Shown here one piece after another: positions 25,243 through 37,892 of a DNA stretch of 64,000 bases (positions within the stretch are counted from its first letter, which is position 1; every line of letters starts with the position of its first letter). Origin of the DNA: Variovorax sp. OAS795 (lineage in GTDB: Bacteria > Pseudomonadota > Gammaproteobacteria > Burkholderiales > Burkholderiaceae_C); assembly GCF_040546685.1 (NCBI RefSeq), contig NZ_JBEPOH010000001.1:62001-126000 (forward strand). The letters run 5' to 3'. A model generated the notes under the pieces. That model searched no databases, had not been told where the DNA came from, and saw nothing but the letters and a program-made list of their open reading frames with translations. The translations under genes were made by a program, and so were the position numbers.

Positions 25243-26894
25243 GACGGCAACAACGCAGCAAGCGTCTGCAGCGTATCGGCTTCCGCCACCGGCTTGTCCT
25301 CGCGCCAGCGCAGCATGCGCGGAAAGCGCACCGCGATGCCGCTCTTGTGGCGCGCGCTGCGCGCGATGCCCTCGAAGCCCAGCTCGAACACCAGCGTGGG
25401 CTCCACGCTGCGCACCGGGCCGAAACTCTCGACCGTGGTCTTGCGGACGATGGCGTCCACGCGCGCCATCTCGGCATCGGTGAGGCCCGAATAGGCCTTG
25501 GCGAAGGGCACGAGCTTGCGGTCGTCCTGCCCGGGCGGGCCGTCCCACACGGCGAAGGTGTAGTCGCTGTAGAGGCTCGCGCGGCGGCCGTGGCCGCGCT
25601 GCGCATAGATCAGCACCGCGTCGATGCTGAGCGGATCGATCTTCCACTTCCACCACACGCCCACGTCCTTGGTGCGGCCCACACCGTACTGCGCGTCGCG
25701 GCGCTTGAGCATCATGCCTTCCACGCCCATGCTGCGCGCCGCTTCGCGCTGGCGCGCCAGGTCGGTCCATTCGACGCCGGTGAGCATCGGACTGGGCAGC
25801 AACGCGGGGTGCTGCACGCGGGTGACGAGCTCGTCGAGCAACGCGCGGCGCTCCGACTGCGGCAGCGCACGCAGGTCGCGCCCTTCCCATTCGAGCATGT
25901 CGTAGGCCAGCAGCACCACGGGAATCTCGCGCAGCAGTTTCGCACCCAGGGTCTTGCGGCCGATGCGCTTCTGCAGCTCCGCAAAGGGCTGCACCCTGTC
26001 GTCGCGCCAGACCGCGATTTCTCCGTCGAGCACCGTGCCGTCGGGCAGCGCCTCGCCCAGCACGGCAAGCTCGGGAAAGCGCTCGGTCACCAGTTCTTCA
26101 CCGCGCGACCAGAGCCAGACCGCGCCGGCGCGCTTCACCAGCTGCGCGCGAATGCCGTCCCACTTCCATTCGACGATCCAGTCGGCCGGCGGCCCGAGCA
26201 CGGCATCGAACTGTTCGAGCGGCAGGTTGAACGCATGCGCGAGAAAAAACGGGTACGGCTGGCCGCTGGTCTTCTGCACCTGCTCCGCGCCAGACTCCGG
26301 TGCGATCAGTGCGCGGTAGTCTTCCGCGCGCGGGCGCCCGCCGATGTGGGTGTAGCCCATGAGCCGCTGCGCCACGCGCTTGGGATCGATGCCGCCCACG
26401 GCCGCGAGCGCCTGCGTGACCTGCAGCTTCGACACGCCGACGCGGAACGCACCGGTGATGAGCTTGAAGTACACCAGCCGCTCCTCGGCCGCGAGCTGGC
26501 GCCATTGCGCGCGCAGCCGCTCGGGCAGCTGGTCGGGCGCCGACTTGCCGGCTTCTCGCAGCGGCAGCAGGTGCTCCTCGACCCAGCGCGCAAGGCCGAG
26601 ATCGTGCGCCTCGGTGGGCGCCGGCAACAGCAGCGCGATGGTTTCCGCGAGATCGCCCACGGCTTCGTAGCTTTCGTCGAACAGCCATTCGGGCAGGCCC
26701 GCGGCTTCCTGCGCGAGCAGGCGCAGCAGCTTGGTGGGCACCAGCTGCCGCGGCTTGCCGCCGGCCAGGAAGTACACGGCCCACGCGGCGTCGGCGGGAT
26801 CGGCTTCGCGCAGGTAGCGCTGCAGCGCGGCCTGCTTGGCAAGGCTCGATGTGCTGGCGTCGAGCTCGCGGTAGAGCGCGGCGAAGTCCTTCAT
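25239..26894 (-). CDS. ATP-dependent DNA ligase, ligase-associated repair cluster
   Basis: 551 aa. The adenylation site is [12 protein letters not shown] (Lys244 of KxDG), followed by the nucleotidyltransferase motifs [10 protein letters not shown] and EGMMLKRRD, then [15 protein letters not shown] and an OB-fold with [12 protein letters not shown]. The N-terminal 230 residues form the DNA-binding domain seen in bacterial ligases of this cluster (LigB/LigC-like family with an N-terminal domain). It seals nicks, probably after damage processing by its partners. Starts and stops overlap both neighbours by ATGA, indicating tight coupling. Confidence 0.92.
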   Translation of the reverse strand: MKDFAALYRELDASTSSLAKQAALQRYLREADPADAAWAVYFLAGGKPRQLVPTKLLRLLAQEAAGLPEWLFDESYEAVGDLAETIALLLPAPTEAHDLGLARWVEEHLLPLREAGKSAPDQLPERLRAQWRQLAAEERLVYFKLITGAFRVGVSKLQVTQALAAVGGIDPKRVAQRLMGYTHIGGRPRAEDYRALIAPESGAEQVQKTSGQPYPFFLAHAFNLPLEQFDAVLGPPADWIVEWKWDGIRAQLVKRAGAVWLWSRGEELVTERFPELAVLGEALPDGTVLDGEIAVWRDDRVQPFAELQKRIGRKTLGAKLLREIPVVLLAYDMLEWEGRDLRALPQSERRALLDELVTRVQHPALLPSPMLTGVEWTDLARQREAARSMGVEGMMLKRRDAQYGVGRTKDVGVWWKWKIDPLSIDAVLIYAQRGHGRRASLYSDYTFAVWDGPPGQDDRKLVPFAKAYSGLTDAEMARVDAIVRKTTVESFGPVRSVEPTLVFELGFEGIARSARHKSGIAVRFPRMLRWREDKPVAEADTLQTLAALLPS

Positions 26895-27943
26895 GCCTTT
26901 GTTCCTTCCCCTTCCGGGGGAAGGCCAGCGGCGGAGGGAGCTTCCTGGTCGTCCTCATCGCCGTATTCGGTCTTGAAGCCCTGCGCCTCGAGCCCGTTCT
27001 CGGTGAGCCAGCGCACCATCACCGCCACGCTCCCGTGGGTGACGAACACGCGGCTCGCGCCCGTGCCCGCAATGGCCTGCTGAAGACCGGGCCAATCGGC
27101 ATGGTCCGACATGACGAAGCCGCGGTCCACACCACGCCGCCGTCGCGTGCCGCGCAGCTGCATCCAGCCGCTTGCAAAAGCGTCGGCGTAGTTGCCGAAG
27201 CGGCGCATCCATGGCGTGCCCTGCGCCGAAGGCGGCGCCAGCACCAACGCGCGCTTGAGCAGCGCGGCATCGACACCCGGGTCGGTCACGCGCAGCGTGC
27301 CGGGCAGGGCCACGCCCGCGGCGCGGTACACCGCATTGAGCGGCTCGACGGCGCCGTGCACCACGATCGGCCCGATGGAGGCGTCCACGCCATGCAGGAT
27401 GCGCTGCGCCTTGCCGAAGGCGTAGCAGAACAGCACCGATGCGCGGCCGGCCTCCGCATTCGCGCGCCACCACGCGTCGATCTCGGCGAACAGTGCGGCC
27501 TGCGTGGGCCAGCGGTAGATCGGCAGGCCGAAGGTCGATTCGGTGATGAAGGTGTCGCAGGGCACGGGCTCGAAGGGCGTGCAGGTGCCGTCGGGCTCGG
27601 TCTTGTAGTCACCCGAGGCGACCCACACGCGCCCGCCGTGTTCGAGCCGGACTTGCGCCGAGCCCAGCACATGGCCGGCCGGATGCAGCGAGACGCGCAC
27701 GCCGTGGTGCGTGATGGCTTCACCGTAGCCGAGCGTCTGCAATGCGATGTCGCTGCCCAGGCGCACGCGCAAGGTGCCCGCGCTGTCGGCGTGCGCGAGG
27801 TAGTGCGCATGGCCGATGCGCGCGTGGTCCGAGTGCGCGTGCGTGATGACGGCGCGCGCCACCGGCCGCCAGGGATCGATGTAGAAATCGCCCGGCGGGC
27901 AATAGAGGCCTTCGGGGCGCGCGATGACCAGGTCGTCGGGCAT
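26891..27943 (-). CDS. Ligase-associated DNA exonuclease (metallo-beta-lactamase/beta-CASP)
   Basis: 350 aa from the ATG at 27941-27943. The MBL metal motif is ITHAHSDHARIGH (HxHxDH), with later metal ligands in LHPAGHVLGSA, ASGDYKTEPD and MSDHADWPG. Related to SNM1/Pso2-type nucleases. First gene of the exonuclease-ligase-helicase operon; it overlaps the ligase start. The last dozen codons ([15 protein letters not shown]) are encoded by another copy of the G/C-rich palindrome family, so the true C terminus was probably altered by repeat insertion. Confidence 0.9.
   Translation of the reverse strand: MPDDLVIARPEGLYCPPGDFYIDPWRPVARAVITHAHSDHARIGHAHYLAHADSAGTLRVRLGSDIALQTLGYGEAITHHGVRVSLHPAGHVLGSAQVRLEHGGRVWVASGDYKTEPDGTCTPFEPVPCDTFITESTFGLPIYRWPTQAALFAEIDAWWRANAEAGRASVLFCYAFGKAQRILHGVDASIGPIVVHGAVEPLNAVYRAAGVALPGTLRVTDPGVDAALLKRALVLAPPSAQGTPWMRRFGNYADAFASGWMQLRGTRRRRGVDRGFVMSDHADWPGLQQAIAGTGASRVFVTHGSVAVMVRWLTENGLEAQGFKTEYGDEDDQEAPSAAGLPPEGEGTKA
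26900..26932. repeat. G/C-rich palindrome of the CCTTCCCC...GGGGAAGG family
   Basis: CTTCCCCTTCCGGGGGAAGG forms a hairpin at the 3' end of the exonuclease gene. It matches the first palindrome of the 126-bp repeats in the helicase gene, indicating a dispersed repeat family; other short members lie near 21076 and 33121. Confidence 0.65.
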
Positions 27944-28011
27944 GCCGCATCGTAGGCCGGCGCATGGCGTTTCGCCCGGATGGGCCGACGCGAACCCGTG
28001 TCGGCAGGGGC

Positions 28012-28542
28012 CTACTTCTTCCTGGCGCCGCCCGGCATTTCCAGCACGTTCATCTTCATGCCGTGGGGCATCATCATGTCGCCCGGTTTCTGGCCGGGCT
28101 TGCAGGGCCCGACCCATTTGGCCTCGACGAAGGCCGTGCCTTCCTTGCGGCCCATCATCGGCGGGCTGTAGCTGGAGCGGCTTTCCATGCGGTAGGCGGT
28201 TGCGAAGTCGCCCGTGATCACCGAATGGGTGGTGGCGGTGGTGTTGCCGATCTGGCACACCGAATCGACCACGATCTTGCCGCCCTCGTTGCGCATGTCC
28301 TGCTTCGAGCAGGCTTGCTGGCCGGAGCTGCTGCCCATCTCGCGCATCGCCTTGTCCGTGGCGGCATCGATGCATTGCTGGGTCTGCATGGCAGGGGCCT
28401 TGGGGGCGCCGTCTTCCGATTGGATCGACAGCTCCCAGAGCCCCGGCTTGCGCGGCGGATAGTCGAGCGCGTGCGCCGCGCCGGCAGCCAACAGGAGGCA
28501 GGTCGCGGCGGCGACCCCGAGGCGCGGGTGGAAATTCATCAT
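28012..28542 (-). CDS. DUF3617 family secreted protein
   Basis: 176 aa with a signal peptide cleaved after AAHA (about residue 25). The mature part has the DUF3617 features: PPRKPGLWELSIQS at the start, paired cysteines (QQCID, QACSK, SVCQIG) and SRSSYSPPMMGRKEG near the end. Periplasmic, function unknown. It lies 69 bp from the start of the exonuclease gene and 10 bp after the NAD synthetase stop. Confidence 0.87.
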   Translation of the reverse strand: MMNFHPRLGVAAATCLLLAAGAAHALDYPPRKPGLWELSIQSEDGAPKAPAMQTQQCIDAATDKAMREMGSSSGQQACSKQDMRNEGGKIVVDSVCQIGNTTATTHSVITGDFATAYRMESRSSYSPPMMGRKEGTAFVEAKWVGPCKPGQKPGDMMMPHGMKMNVLEMPGGARKK

Positions 28543-28552
28543 GTACTCCAGT

Positions 28553-30637
<2,085 letters not shown>

Positions 30638-30733
30638 GAACCGGATTGTGGAGCAGCCGGCGCCAGCGGTCATGGCCGCGTGGCGCCGCGGCGCTCAGGC
30701 CAGCGGCCTTGGCCGCGGCCGGCGCGCATGCCG

Positions 30734-31153
30734 CTAGAGCGACAGCAGGCGCTGGAAGAACGAGCGATAGCGTCGCAAGGCCAGGCGCAGGTTCTCGGTC
30801 GAGGCCTGGTCGCCGCCGTCCGTACCACCATCGAGCGCATTGCGTTCGCTCGAAAAGGTCTTGGACAGGTCGTCCAGGACCTGGCGGACCAGTTGGTCGG
30901 CCTGCCGCACCGCCTGCTTCGGATCGTCGACGAAGCCGATCTGCACGGCATCCCAGCTGGCGCGGAAGTCCCGCGCCGCATCGTGCGAGAAAAGCGGCTC
31001 CAGGGACTCGTCTTCACTCCTGGCCGGCGCCCTTGCCTCGGACATGGGACGCTGGTCCAGCGCCTCCGGCGACCTCGTCTCGGGCATGGGGCGTGGGTCC
31101 AGGTCGTCCGGCGCCATGGCACGGTCCCGGGTCGATTCGCGATTCAGATTCAT
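30734..31153 (-). CDS. Small soluble protein, paralogue of the upstream membrane protein
   Basis: 139 aa. The N-terminal 50 residues are disordered and contain an imperfect repeat (DPRPMPETRSPEAL / DQRPMSEARAPA). The second half shares a domain with the product of the next gene upstream: FRASWDAVQIGFVDDPKQAV and, at the end, TENLRLALRRYRSFFQRLL. No signal peptide or membrane segment. Its ATG overlaps the stop of the upstream gene. Function unknown. Confidence 0.75.
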   Translation of the reverse strand: MNLNRESTRDRAMAPDDLDPRPMPETRSPEALDQRPMSEARAPARSEDESLEPLFSHDAARDFRASWDAVQIGFVDDPKQAVRQADQLVRQVLDDLSKTFSSERNALDGGTDGGDQASTENLRLALRRYRSFFQRLLSL

Positions 31154-31743
31154 GATCGGACCTCCACCGGCCGTGCCGGCATTCTTTCCCTTTGGCCTTC
31201 CCTCACCTCGAGCAGGTCATCGAACAGGGCGCGGTAGTGCACCAGCGCCTTGCGCAATTCCTCGGTATCGGCTTCGCCGCGCAGGTTGCGCGATCGGATC
31301 TGCTGTGCCGCGCGGTAGTTGCTCACCACGGCGGGATGGTCCACGGAGATGTCGGCCGCCCGGCGCTCGAAGTCGCCCATCGGGTAGCCGCGCTTCTGCA
31401 TCAGCTCGCGCACCAGCTCGTCCGCCTGTGCCACCGCCCCCTGGGGGTTGTCGACGAACTCGGCCTGCAGGCTGTTCCAGGCCTTGCTGAATCGGGCGCC
31501 TTCGCCCGGTGCGAGCGGCACGATGCGCAGGCCCTCGACGCGCTGCTGGCGCCGCTTGAGTTCGGCCTCGGCCTTCGAGCGGTTGCCCAGCTCCTTGACG
31601 AGGCGGCCGTACTCCGGGCCGAAGCGCTCCTCGAGTTGCCGGGACTGTCGTTTTCGCTGAGCCAGGACGACGGCCAGCGCGACCAGCACGAGGATCACGA
31701 CCACCGCCAGGACCATCAAAGTCTGCGTGTTGACGGCATCCAT
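31150..31743 (-). CDS. Single-pass membrane protein of unknown function
   Basis: 197 aa. One transmembrane segment at residues 8-28 (LMVLAVVVILVLVALAVVLA), then a charged linker with coiled-coil character (RSKAEAELKRRQQRVEGL) and a cytoplasmic or periplasmic domain with AWNSLQAEFVDNPQGAVAQA and TEELRKALVHYRALFDDLLE. The same two blocks occur in the small downstream gene, so the pair arose by duplication. Start ATG at 31741-31743. I do not recognise a named family. Confidence 0.8.
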   Translation of the reverse strand: MDAVNTQTLMVLAVVVILVLVALAVVLAQRKRQSRQLEERFGPEYGRLVKELGNRSKAEAELKRRQQRVEGLRIVPLAPGEGARFSKAWNSLQAEFVDNPQGAVAQADELVRELMQKRGYPMGDFERRAADISVDHPAVVSNYRAAQQIRSRNLRGEADTEELRKALVHYRALFDDLLEVREGQRERMPARPVEVRS

Positions 31744-31923
31744 ACGCGTTTCCCTTCGATCGAACGCACCCGTGGTCCGCCGCGGTCGGCGGGGCATCGC
31801 GGGTGGCTCTGAAGGAATGCTGTTCCGGCGCGCGCGCCAGGCCAGTCGTGGAAGGGAGATTCAGCTGTGGGAGGCAACCTACATTGCTTGCGCGCACGGC
31901 TGCCCGCGCGCCGGCTCAGCCGT

Positions 31924-33087
31924 TCACCAGGCCGTCCACTTGGCTTCGCTGGCCGCGGAGGCCACCGTGCGCTCGATGAAACGCACGCCCCGCGCGCCGT
32001 CTTCCACGCCCGGGTAGTCGGCTTCGAGCGCATTGGCTGCAAGGCCCGCGAGGCGCGCGCGGATGTCGGCCGCCACGCCGCCGTAGATGTTGGCAAAGGC
32101 CTCGATGAAGCCTTCGGGGTGCCCCGCGGGCAGCCGGCTCGCGCGCTGCGCCGATTCGCACAGCCATGGCGAGCCGCGGGTGAGGATGCGCTTGGGTCCG
32201 TCGTGCGGCAGGTGCAGCAGCTCGCTCGGCCGCTCCTGGCGCCATTCGAGCGTGCCCAGCGCGCCGGAGATGCGCAGGCGCAGGTCGTTCTCCAGCCCGG
32301 TATTGATCTGCGAGGCGATCAGCACGCCGCGCGCACCGCCCCTGAAGCGCAGGAGCAGGCTGCCGTCGTCGTCGAGCATGCGGCCCGGCACCAGTGCGCT
32401 CAGGTCGGCGCAGAGGCTTTCGATCTCCAGGCCGGTGACGCTCGCGACGAGGTTCTCGGCATGCGAGCCGATGTCGCCGATGGCGCCGGCCGCGCCGCTG
32501 CGCGCGGGGTCGGTGCGCCAGTCGGCCTGCTTGTTGCCGGCGTCCTCGAGCTGGCTCGCGAGCCAGCCCTGGTTGTATTCGACCACCACCTTGCGCAGCT
32601 CGCCGAGCTGGCCCGAGCGGACCATCTCGCGCGCCTGCCGCACCATCGGGTAGCCGGTGTAGTTGTAGGTGACGCCGAACACCGTGCCCTGCCTTGCCAC
32701 GGTGGCCACCAGCGCCTCGGCCTGCGCGCGGGTGTGCACCAGCGGCTTGTCGCACACGACGTGGAAGCCCGCCTCGGCAAACGCCTGGGCGACCGGAAAG
32801 TGCACATGGTTGGGCGTGACGATCGAGACGAAGTCGATGCGCTCTTCGGCCGGGCGCTTCAGCTCGTCGGCGAGGAGCGACTGCCAGTCGCCATGGTTGC
32901 GGTCGTCCGCCATCCCGAGGTCGCGGCCCGAGGCACGCGCCTTCCCGGGGCTCGACGACAGCGCGCCGGCCACGAGTTCGATCTGCCCGTCGAGCGCCAT
33001 GGCCTTGCGGTGCACGGCGCCGATGAAGGCGTCGCGCCCGCCGCCGACCATGGCGCAGCGGAGCTTGCGAAGAGGGTGATCAGTCAT
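31924..33087 (-). CDS. Gfo/Idh/MocA family oxidoreductase
   Basis: 387 aa from the ATG at 33085-33087. N-terminal Rossmann part: [20 protein letters not shown], then [16 protein letters not shown] and the nicotinamide-binding [11 protein letters not shown] with the EKP-like Lys. The C-terminal substrate domain carries [13 protein letters not shown], the family's catalytic His region. Such enzymes oxidise sugars or inositols. It lies 72 bp downstream of a ribose-type ABC transporter, suggesting it acts on the imported sugar. The gap contains a G/C-rich palindrome and a duplicated CTGGAAACTG. Confidence 0.88.
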   Translation of the reverse strand: MTDHPLRKLRCAMVGGGRDAFIGAVHRKAMALDGQIELVAGALSSSPGKARASGRDLGMADDRNHGDWQSLLADELKRPAEERIDFVSIVTPNHVHFPVAQAFAEAGFHVVCDKPLVHTRAQAEALVATVARQGTVFGVTYNYTGYPMVRQAREMVRSGQLGELRKVVVEYNQGWLASQLEDAGNKQADWRTDPARSGAAGAIGDIGSHAENLVASVTGLEIESLCADLSALVPGRMLDDDGSLLLRFRGGARGVLIASQINTGLENDLRLRISGALGTLEWRQERPSELLHLPHDGPKRILTRGSPWLCESAQRASRLPAGHPEGFIEAFANIYGGVAADIRARLAGLAANALEADYPGVEDGARGVRFIERTVASAASEAKWTAW

Positions 33088-33159
33088 CGATAAAAAATTC
33101 CTGGAAACTGTCTCCTGGAAACTGCCCCCTCTCCCCAAGGGGAGAGGGAGCAAGACAGC

Positions 33160-34122
33160 TCAGAACGGCGAGTTCGGGTGGTAGAAATCCTTCGCGTTCT
33201 CCTTGGTGATCAGCACCGACGGAATGATCGTGGTCGCGGGCAGCTTCTCGCCCTTCAGGCGTGCCTCGGCCGTGAGCTTGATCGCGTCGTAGATGAACTT
33301 GGGCGAGTAGCTCACGTCGGCGCCGATGCGCTTGTCCTTGCCGTCCATGATGCTCTTGACCATCCCCTTGGCGCCCGCGCCGCCGAAGACGATCTTGATG
33401 TCGTCGCGCTTGGCCTGCTCGATGGCCTTGAGCACGCCCACGGCCATGTCGTCGTCGGCGGCCCAGATGGCGTCGATGTTCTTGAAGCGCGTGAGGTAGT
33501 CCTGCGTGACCTTGAAGGCGTCGTCGCGGTTCCAGTTGGCGTACTTGGCGTCGAGCAGCTTGATGTCCGGGTGGTTCTTGAGCACGGCGTTGAAGGCGTC
33601 CATGCGCTCGTTGTCCAGCGTGGTGGCGATGCCGCGCAGCGCGACCACGTTGCCCTTGCCGCCGAGCTGCTTGGCGATGTACTCGGCCGGGATGCGGCCG
33701 AATGCGGTGTTGTCGCCGGCCACGTAGGCATCCTGCGCGCTGGTGTCGGTGAGGCCGCGGTCGACCACGGTCACGTAGGCGCCCTTGGCTTTCACCTGCG
33801 CCACCGGCTTGGTCAGCGCGGCCGATTCGAACGGAAACACGACCAGCGCGTTGATCTTGGTGACGGTCGAGAGGTCCTGCAGCTGGTTCGCCTGCTCGGG
33901 CGCGTTGGCTGCGGTCTTGATCGTGATCTTCAGGTCCTTGTGTTCCTTCTCCAGGTCCTTCTTCGCCTGGTTGGCCCAGTAGTTGATGCCGCCCATGAAG
34001 CTGTGCGTGGCCGCGGGAATCGAAACGCCGAGGTTCACCTTCTCGGCCGCGAAGGCCGGCAGGCTCGCGAACGCCGCGGCCGCCACGGCCGTGAGTGCGA
34101 TGCGACGTGTGAAGCTGGTCAT
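33160..34122 (-). CDS. Sugar ABC transporter, periplasmic substrate-binding protein
   Basis: 320 aa. Signal peptide [20 protein letters not shown], cleaved after AFA. The type I sugar-binding fold (Peripla_BP_4) is shown by [35 protein letters not shown] and [11 protein letters not shown]. It delivers the sugar to the permease encoded upstream (44-bp gap). The substrate cannot be read from the sequence. Confidence 0.9.
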   Translation of the reverse strand: MTSFTRRIALTAVAAAAFASLPAFAAEKVNLGVSIPAATHSFMGGINYWANQAKKDLEKEHKDLKITIKTAANAPEQANQLQDLSTVTKINALVVFPFESAALTKPVAQVKAKGAYVTVVDRGLTDTSAQDAYVAGDNTAFGRIPAEYIAKQLGGKGNVVALRGIATTLDNERMDAFNAVLKNHPDIKLLDAKYANWNRDDAFKVTQDYLTRFKNIDAIWAADDDMAVGVLKAIEQAKRDDIKIVFGGAGAKGMVKSIMDGKDKRIGADVSYSPKFIYDAIKLTAEARLKGEKLPATTIIPSVLITKENAKDFYHPNSPF

Positions 34123-34166
34123 GCTGGATGTCTCCTTGTGGTTGATGGAACGAAAACGGGAACGCA

Positions 34167-35192
34167 CTAGCGCCGCCCTCGCTGGAGGAACGCGACGATG
34201 ATGATCACGAAGCCCTGCACCGCGGCGTTGAGGTACACGCTGATGATGCTGGTGAGGTTCAGGATGTTGCTGATGACCGAGAGCAGGATCGCGCCCACCA
34301 CGGTGCCGGTGATGCTGCCCGCGCCGCCCTTCAGTGCCGTGCCGCCGACGATCACCGCGGCAATGGCCTCCAGCTCCCACAGCAGGCCGGTGGTGGGCGA
34401 GGCCGAGCCGAGGCGCGGCACGTAGAGCAGCGTGGCAATGCCCACGCACACGCCGAGCAGCACGTAGGTGAGGATCTTCACGCGATCGACGTCCACGGCG
34501 GCGTAGCGCGCCACCTGCTCGTTCGATCCGATGGCCTGCACGTAGCGCCCGTAGGCCGTGCGGTTCAGGATGACGCCGCCGATGATCGCGACGATCACGA
34601 ACACCCACACCGGCACCGGAATGCCGGCAAGGCTCGCGTAGTAGACCGGCGCATAGAGGTCGGACAAATCGTTGTCGAGCGTGAGCGCGCCGCCGTCGGC
34701 AAAGTACGTGAGGTAGGCGCGGAAGATGCCGAGCGTGCCCAGCGTCACGATGAAGGGCTCGATGCGCCCCTTGGTGATCAGGAGGCCGTGCGCCAGCCCG
34801 AACAGCGCGCCCAGCACCACCGCGAGCACCGCGCCCATCACCACCGCCATCAGCGGCGAACCCGAGGCGGGCCCCGCCCAGTTGATGAACATGATCACGC
34901 TGCCCGCGATCAGCGCCGCCATCGAGCCCACCGACAGGTCGATGCCGCCCGAGATGATGACGAAGCACATGCCGACCGCGATGATGCCGATGAACGCGGT
35001 GCGCGTGAGCACGTTCATCGCGTTGTCGACGGTGGCGAAGTCGCTGTTCAGCAGCGTGCCTGCGATGCACAGCAGCACGAGGCCGATCACGGGTCCGAGG
35101 CCGTGCAGGCGCTCGGTCCAGCGCGGCTTGTTCTCGCCGCGGTGTTGCGCGCCTTCAGGCTGCGGCGCGGGTGTCTGCTGTTCCGGTGGCAT
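34167..35192 (-). CDS. Sugar ABC transporter permease (RbsC family)
   Basis: 341 aa with about ten hydrophobic segments and the BPD_transp_2 pattern: [38 protein letters not shown] (EAA-like loop) and [21 protein letters not shown]. The first 30 residues are a cytoplasmic Pro/Glu-rich leader. Its first 38 bases overlap the end of the ATPase gene, so the two are translationally coupled. Confidence 0.92.
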   Translation of the reverse strand: MPPEQQTPAPQPEGAQHRGENKPRWTERLHGLGPVIGLVLLCIAGTLLNSDFATVDNAMNVLTRTAFIGIIAVGMCFVIISGGIDLSVGSMAALIAGSVIMFINWAGPASGSPLMAVVMGAVLAVVLGALFGLAHGLLITKGRIEPFIVTLGTLGIFRAYLTYFADGGALTLDNDLSDLYAPVYYASLAGIPVPVWVFVIVAIIGGVILNRTAYGRYVQAIGSNEQVARYAAVDVDRVKILTYVLLGVCVGIATLLYVPRLGSASPTTGLLWELEAIAAVIVGGTALKGGAGSITGTVVGAILLSVISNILNLTSIISVYLNAAVQGFVIIIVAFLQRGRR

Positions 35193-36693
35193 GAGCGATC
35201 AGCTCCTCTTCAGTCAAGTGGTCGGCGTTGAGCGTGGCGACGAGGCGTCCCGCACGCATGACCGCCACGCGGTGGCAAAGGCCGATGAGTTCCATCAGCT
35301 CCGATGAGACGACGATCACCGCGAGCCCTTCGCGGGCGAGTCGCTGGATCAGGAAATAGATGTCGCGCTTGGCGCCGATGTCGACGCCGCGCGTGGGTTC
35401 GTCGAGCACCACCACCTTCGGCGTGGGCTGCAGCACCTTGGCGAGCGCGAGCTTCTGCTGGTTGCCGCCCGAGAGAGACGAGGCCCTGACGTCGAGCGAG
35501 CCGGTGCGGATGCCGTAGTCCTTCACGGCCTCGGCCAGCGCGCCGCGTTCGGCCTCGGGTTGGAGCCAGGGCTTCGCATAGCGCTCGAGCGCCATCAGCG
35601 TGAGGTTCTGCCGCAGCCCGAAGTCCACGTGCAGGCCCTTGCCCTTGCGGTCTTCGCTGAGGTAGGTGAGGCCGTGCTTCGCGGCATCGCGCGGATTGCG
35701 CCAACCGGTCTGGTGCGGCACCGCCTTGCCGAGCATCTCGACCTGGCCGCTGGCGGGCCTGAGGCCCAGGAGCCCTTCGAACAGTTCGGTGCGGCCCGCG
35801 CCGACGAGGCCCGCGAAGCCGAGGATCTCACCGGGGCGCACCTCGAAGCCGACGTCGTGCGCCCATCCGGGCACGCTGAAGTTGCGCACGCGCATGGCGG
35901 GCGCATCGGCGGCCACCACCACGTCGCGCGGCGGGTACAGGTCGGCCAGCTCGCGGCCGACCATGAGGTTGGCCATCTGGTGGCGCGTGACCTCGGGCGT
36001 GGGGGCACGCGCCACGAAGCGGCCGTCGCGCATCACGATCACCTCGTCGGTCACCTGCTCCACCTCGTCGAGCTTGTGCGAGATGTAGACGATGGTCACG
36101 CCGTCGGCGCGCAGCTGCGCGATGAGCTTGAAGAGCCGCTCGGTCTCGCCTGGCGTGAGCGTGGCGGTGGGCTCGTCCATGATGAGCAGGCGCGCGTTGC
36201 GTGCAATGGCCTTGGCGATTTCGACCAGCTGCTTCTCGGCGACGATGAGCCGCCGCACCTTGGTGCGCGGATCGACCTGCAGTCCGACGGCGGCGAGCGC
36301 AGCCGCGGCATCGCGCTCCATCGACGCATCGTCGAGCAGCCAGCCTTTCTTCTTCTCGTGGCCGAGGAAGATGTTCTGCGCCACGCTCAGGTCTTCGGCA
36401 AGATTGAATTCCTGGTGGATCAGCACGATGCCCAATGCCTCGGCGTCGCGCGAGCTCGCGAACTGCTGCGGCTGGCCGTTGATGCGCAGCGTGCCGCCGG
36501 TGAGCGATTCGTAGCCTGCAAGGATCTTCATCAGCGTCGACTTGCCCGCGCCGTTCTCGCCGAGCAGGCCATAGACGCGGCCCGGCGCCAGCGCGAAGCT
36601 CACGCCGTGCAGCACCTGCACCGGGCCGAAGGCCTTCACCACGCCGTCGAATTCGACTGCGACGCTTCCCTTGGTTGCTGCTTGTGCCGTCAT
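35155..36693 (-). CDS. Sugar ABC transporter ATP-binding protein (RbsA family, two ATPase domains)
   Basis: 512 aa. First ATPase: Walker [16 protein letters not shown]-loop IHQEFNL, Walker [13 protein letters not shown]; second half: a degenerate P-loop ([14 protein letters not shown]), signature [17 protein letters not shown] and Walker [15 protein letters not shown]. This is the duplicated RbsA/XylG/MglA form. It energises sugar import with the downstream permease. The start ATG overlaps the ROK regulator stop. Confidence 0.93.
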   Translation of the reverse strand: MTAQAATKGSVAVEFDGVVKAFGPVQVLHGVSFALAPGRVYGLLGENGAGKSTLMKILAGYESLTGGTLRINGQPQQFASSRDAEALGIVLIHQEFNLAEDLSVAQNIFLGHEKKKGWLLDDASMERDAAAALAAVGLQVDPRTKVRRLIVAEKQLVEIAKAIARNARLLIMDEPTATLTPGETERLFKLIAQLRADGVTIVYISHKLDEVEQVTDEVIVMRDGRFVARAPTPEVTRHQMANLMVGRELADLYPPRDVVVAADAPAMRVRNFSVPGWAHDVGFEVRPGEILGFAGLVGAGRTELFEGLLGLRPASGQVEMLGKAVPHQTGWRNPRDAAKHGLTYLSEDRKGKGLHVDFGLRQNLTLMALERYAKPWLQPEAERGALAEAVKDYGIRTGSLDVRASSLSGGNQQKLALAKVLQPTPKVVVLDEPTRGVDIGAKRDIYFLIQRLAREGLAVIVVSSELMELIGLCHRVAVMRAGRLVATLNADHLTEEELIAHATGTADTRAAA

Positions 36694-37892
36694 GGCGCGA
36701 CCCCGCGGACTTTGAGTGTTTCGTGCATCGCGAGCACGCCGGCGCCGATCAGCCCGCCCTGCACGCCCAGCGGCGTGTACTGGATTTCCAGGTGCCGCGT
36801 GGAGAGCGCGAGCGAGCGCTGGTAGACGCTCTGCCGCACGGCCGCAAGAAAGAGCGGACCGATGCGCGTGATGCCGCCGCCGATGAACACGTGCGACGGA
36901 TTGAAGAAATTCACCACCGAGGCGAGCATCTGGCCGATGAGGTTGCCGGCGCGCTGGATGATGCCGTTGGCCGCCGTGTCGCCGGCGCGGCTCGCCTGGC
37001 CCACGTCGACGGCATCGATGCGGCCGTGCACGCGCAGGCATTCGGCGAGCATGGCGCTTTCGCCGGCCTCGGCCGCCTGCACCGCCATGCGCGTGATGGC
37101 CGGCCCCGCGGCCATGGCCTCCACGCAGCCGACATTGCCGCAATGGCAGCGCGGGCCTTCCTGGTCGACGCAGATGTGGCCCACGTCGCCGGCCGAACCG
37201 GCCGCACCGCGGTAGACCTCGCCATGGCACACGATGCCGCAGCCGATGCCGGTGCCGATCTTGATCACCAGGAAGTTGTTGAGCGAGCGCTTCAGCCGCC
37301 AGAGCTCGCCGAGCGCCATCAGGTTCACGTCGTTGTCGACGAACACCGGCGCGGCATAGTCTTCGCGGAGGTAGTCGCGGATCGAGAAGCTGTCCCAGGC
37401 CGGCATCAGCGGCGGATTCACGAGCTGGCCGATCTCGAAGTTGACCGGGCCCGGCACGCCGATGCCGATGCCGAGCACCTGCCTGGCGCCGCTCTGGCAG
37501 CGCCCGAGCAATTCGCGCATCAGCACGCGCACGCGGGCCAGCACCACCGCCGGGCCCTCGCGCACGTCGGCGGGTTCCTCGTGCTGGGCGAGCACCGTGA
37601 GGTCGGGCCGCATCACTGCGACATCGAGGCTGGTGGCGCCGATGTCGATGCCCACGAGCACGCCGAGGCCGGCATGGAACTGGAGGTTTTCTGCGCGCCG
37701 TCCGCCCGATGAGCGCTGCAGCCCGGCTTCGGCCAGCAGGCCCTGGTCGACAAGGCCGGCGATCAGCGCATTGGCCTTGCTCTTGGAAAAGCCGAGCTGC
37801 TCGGCCATGGCATGGCGCGATCCGCCGGCCGACCAGAAGGTGGTCTCCAGCAACCGCATTTCGTCCGCAGTGATGCCACTCCAGGGTGCCAC
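36690..37892 (-). CDS. ROK-family transcriptional regulator or sugar kinase
   Basis: 400 aa from the GTG at 37890-37892, which has GGAG 9 bases upstream; a GTG at 37934 would add 14 residues without a ribosome-binding site. N-terminal winged helix (RHAMAEQLGFSKSKANALIAG), then the ROK ATP-binding motif GIDIGATSLDVAVM and the zinc motif CHCGNVGCVEA. Xylose-repressor-like ROK proteins with an HTH are regulators. First gene of the transporter operon, so probably its controller, responding to the sugar. Confidence 0.88.
   Translation of the reverse strand: MAPWSGITADEMRLLETTFWSAGGSRHAMAEQLGFSKSKANALIAGLVDQGLLAEAGLQRSSGGRRAENLQFHAGLGVLVGIDIGATSLDVAVMRPDLTVLAQHEEPADVREGPAVVLARVRVLMRELLGRCQSGARQVLGIGIGVPGPVNFEIGQLVNPPLMPAWDSFSIRDYLREDYAAPVFVDNDVNLMALGELWRLKRSLNNFLVIKIGTGIGCGIVCHGEVYRGAAGSAGDVGHICVDQEGPRCHCGNVGCVEAMAAGPAITRMAVQAAEAGESAMLAECLRVHGRIDAVDVGQASRAGDTAANGIIQRAGNLIGQMLASVVNFFNPSHVFIGGGITRIGPLFLAAVRQSVYQRSLALSTRHLEIQYTPLGVQGGLIGAGVLAMHETLKVRGVAP

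Noticed and set aside
31867-33093. 408-codon plus-strand ORF opposite the Gfo/Idh/MocA gene
   Set aside because: Arg/Ala/Val-rich shadow with no motif; the minus strand has a full Rossmann enzyme.
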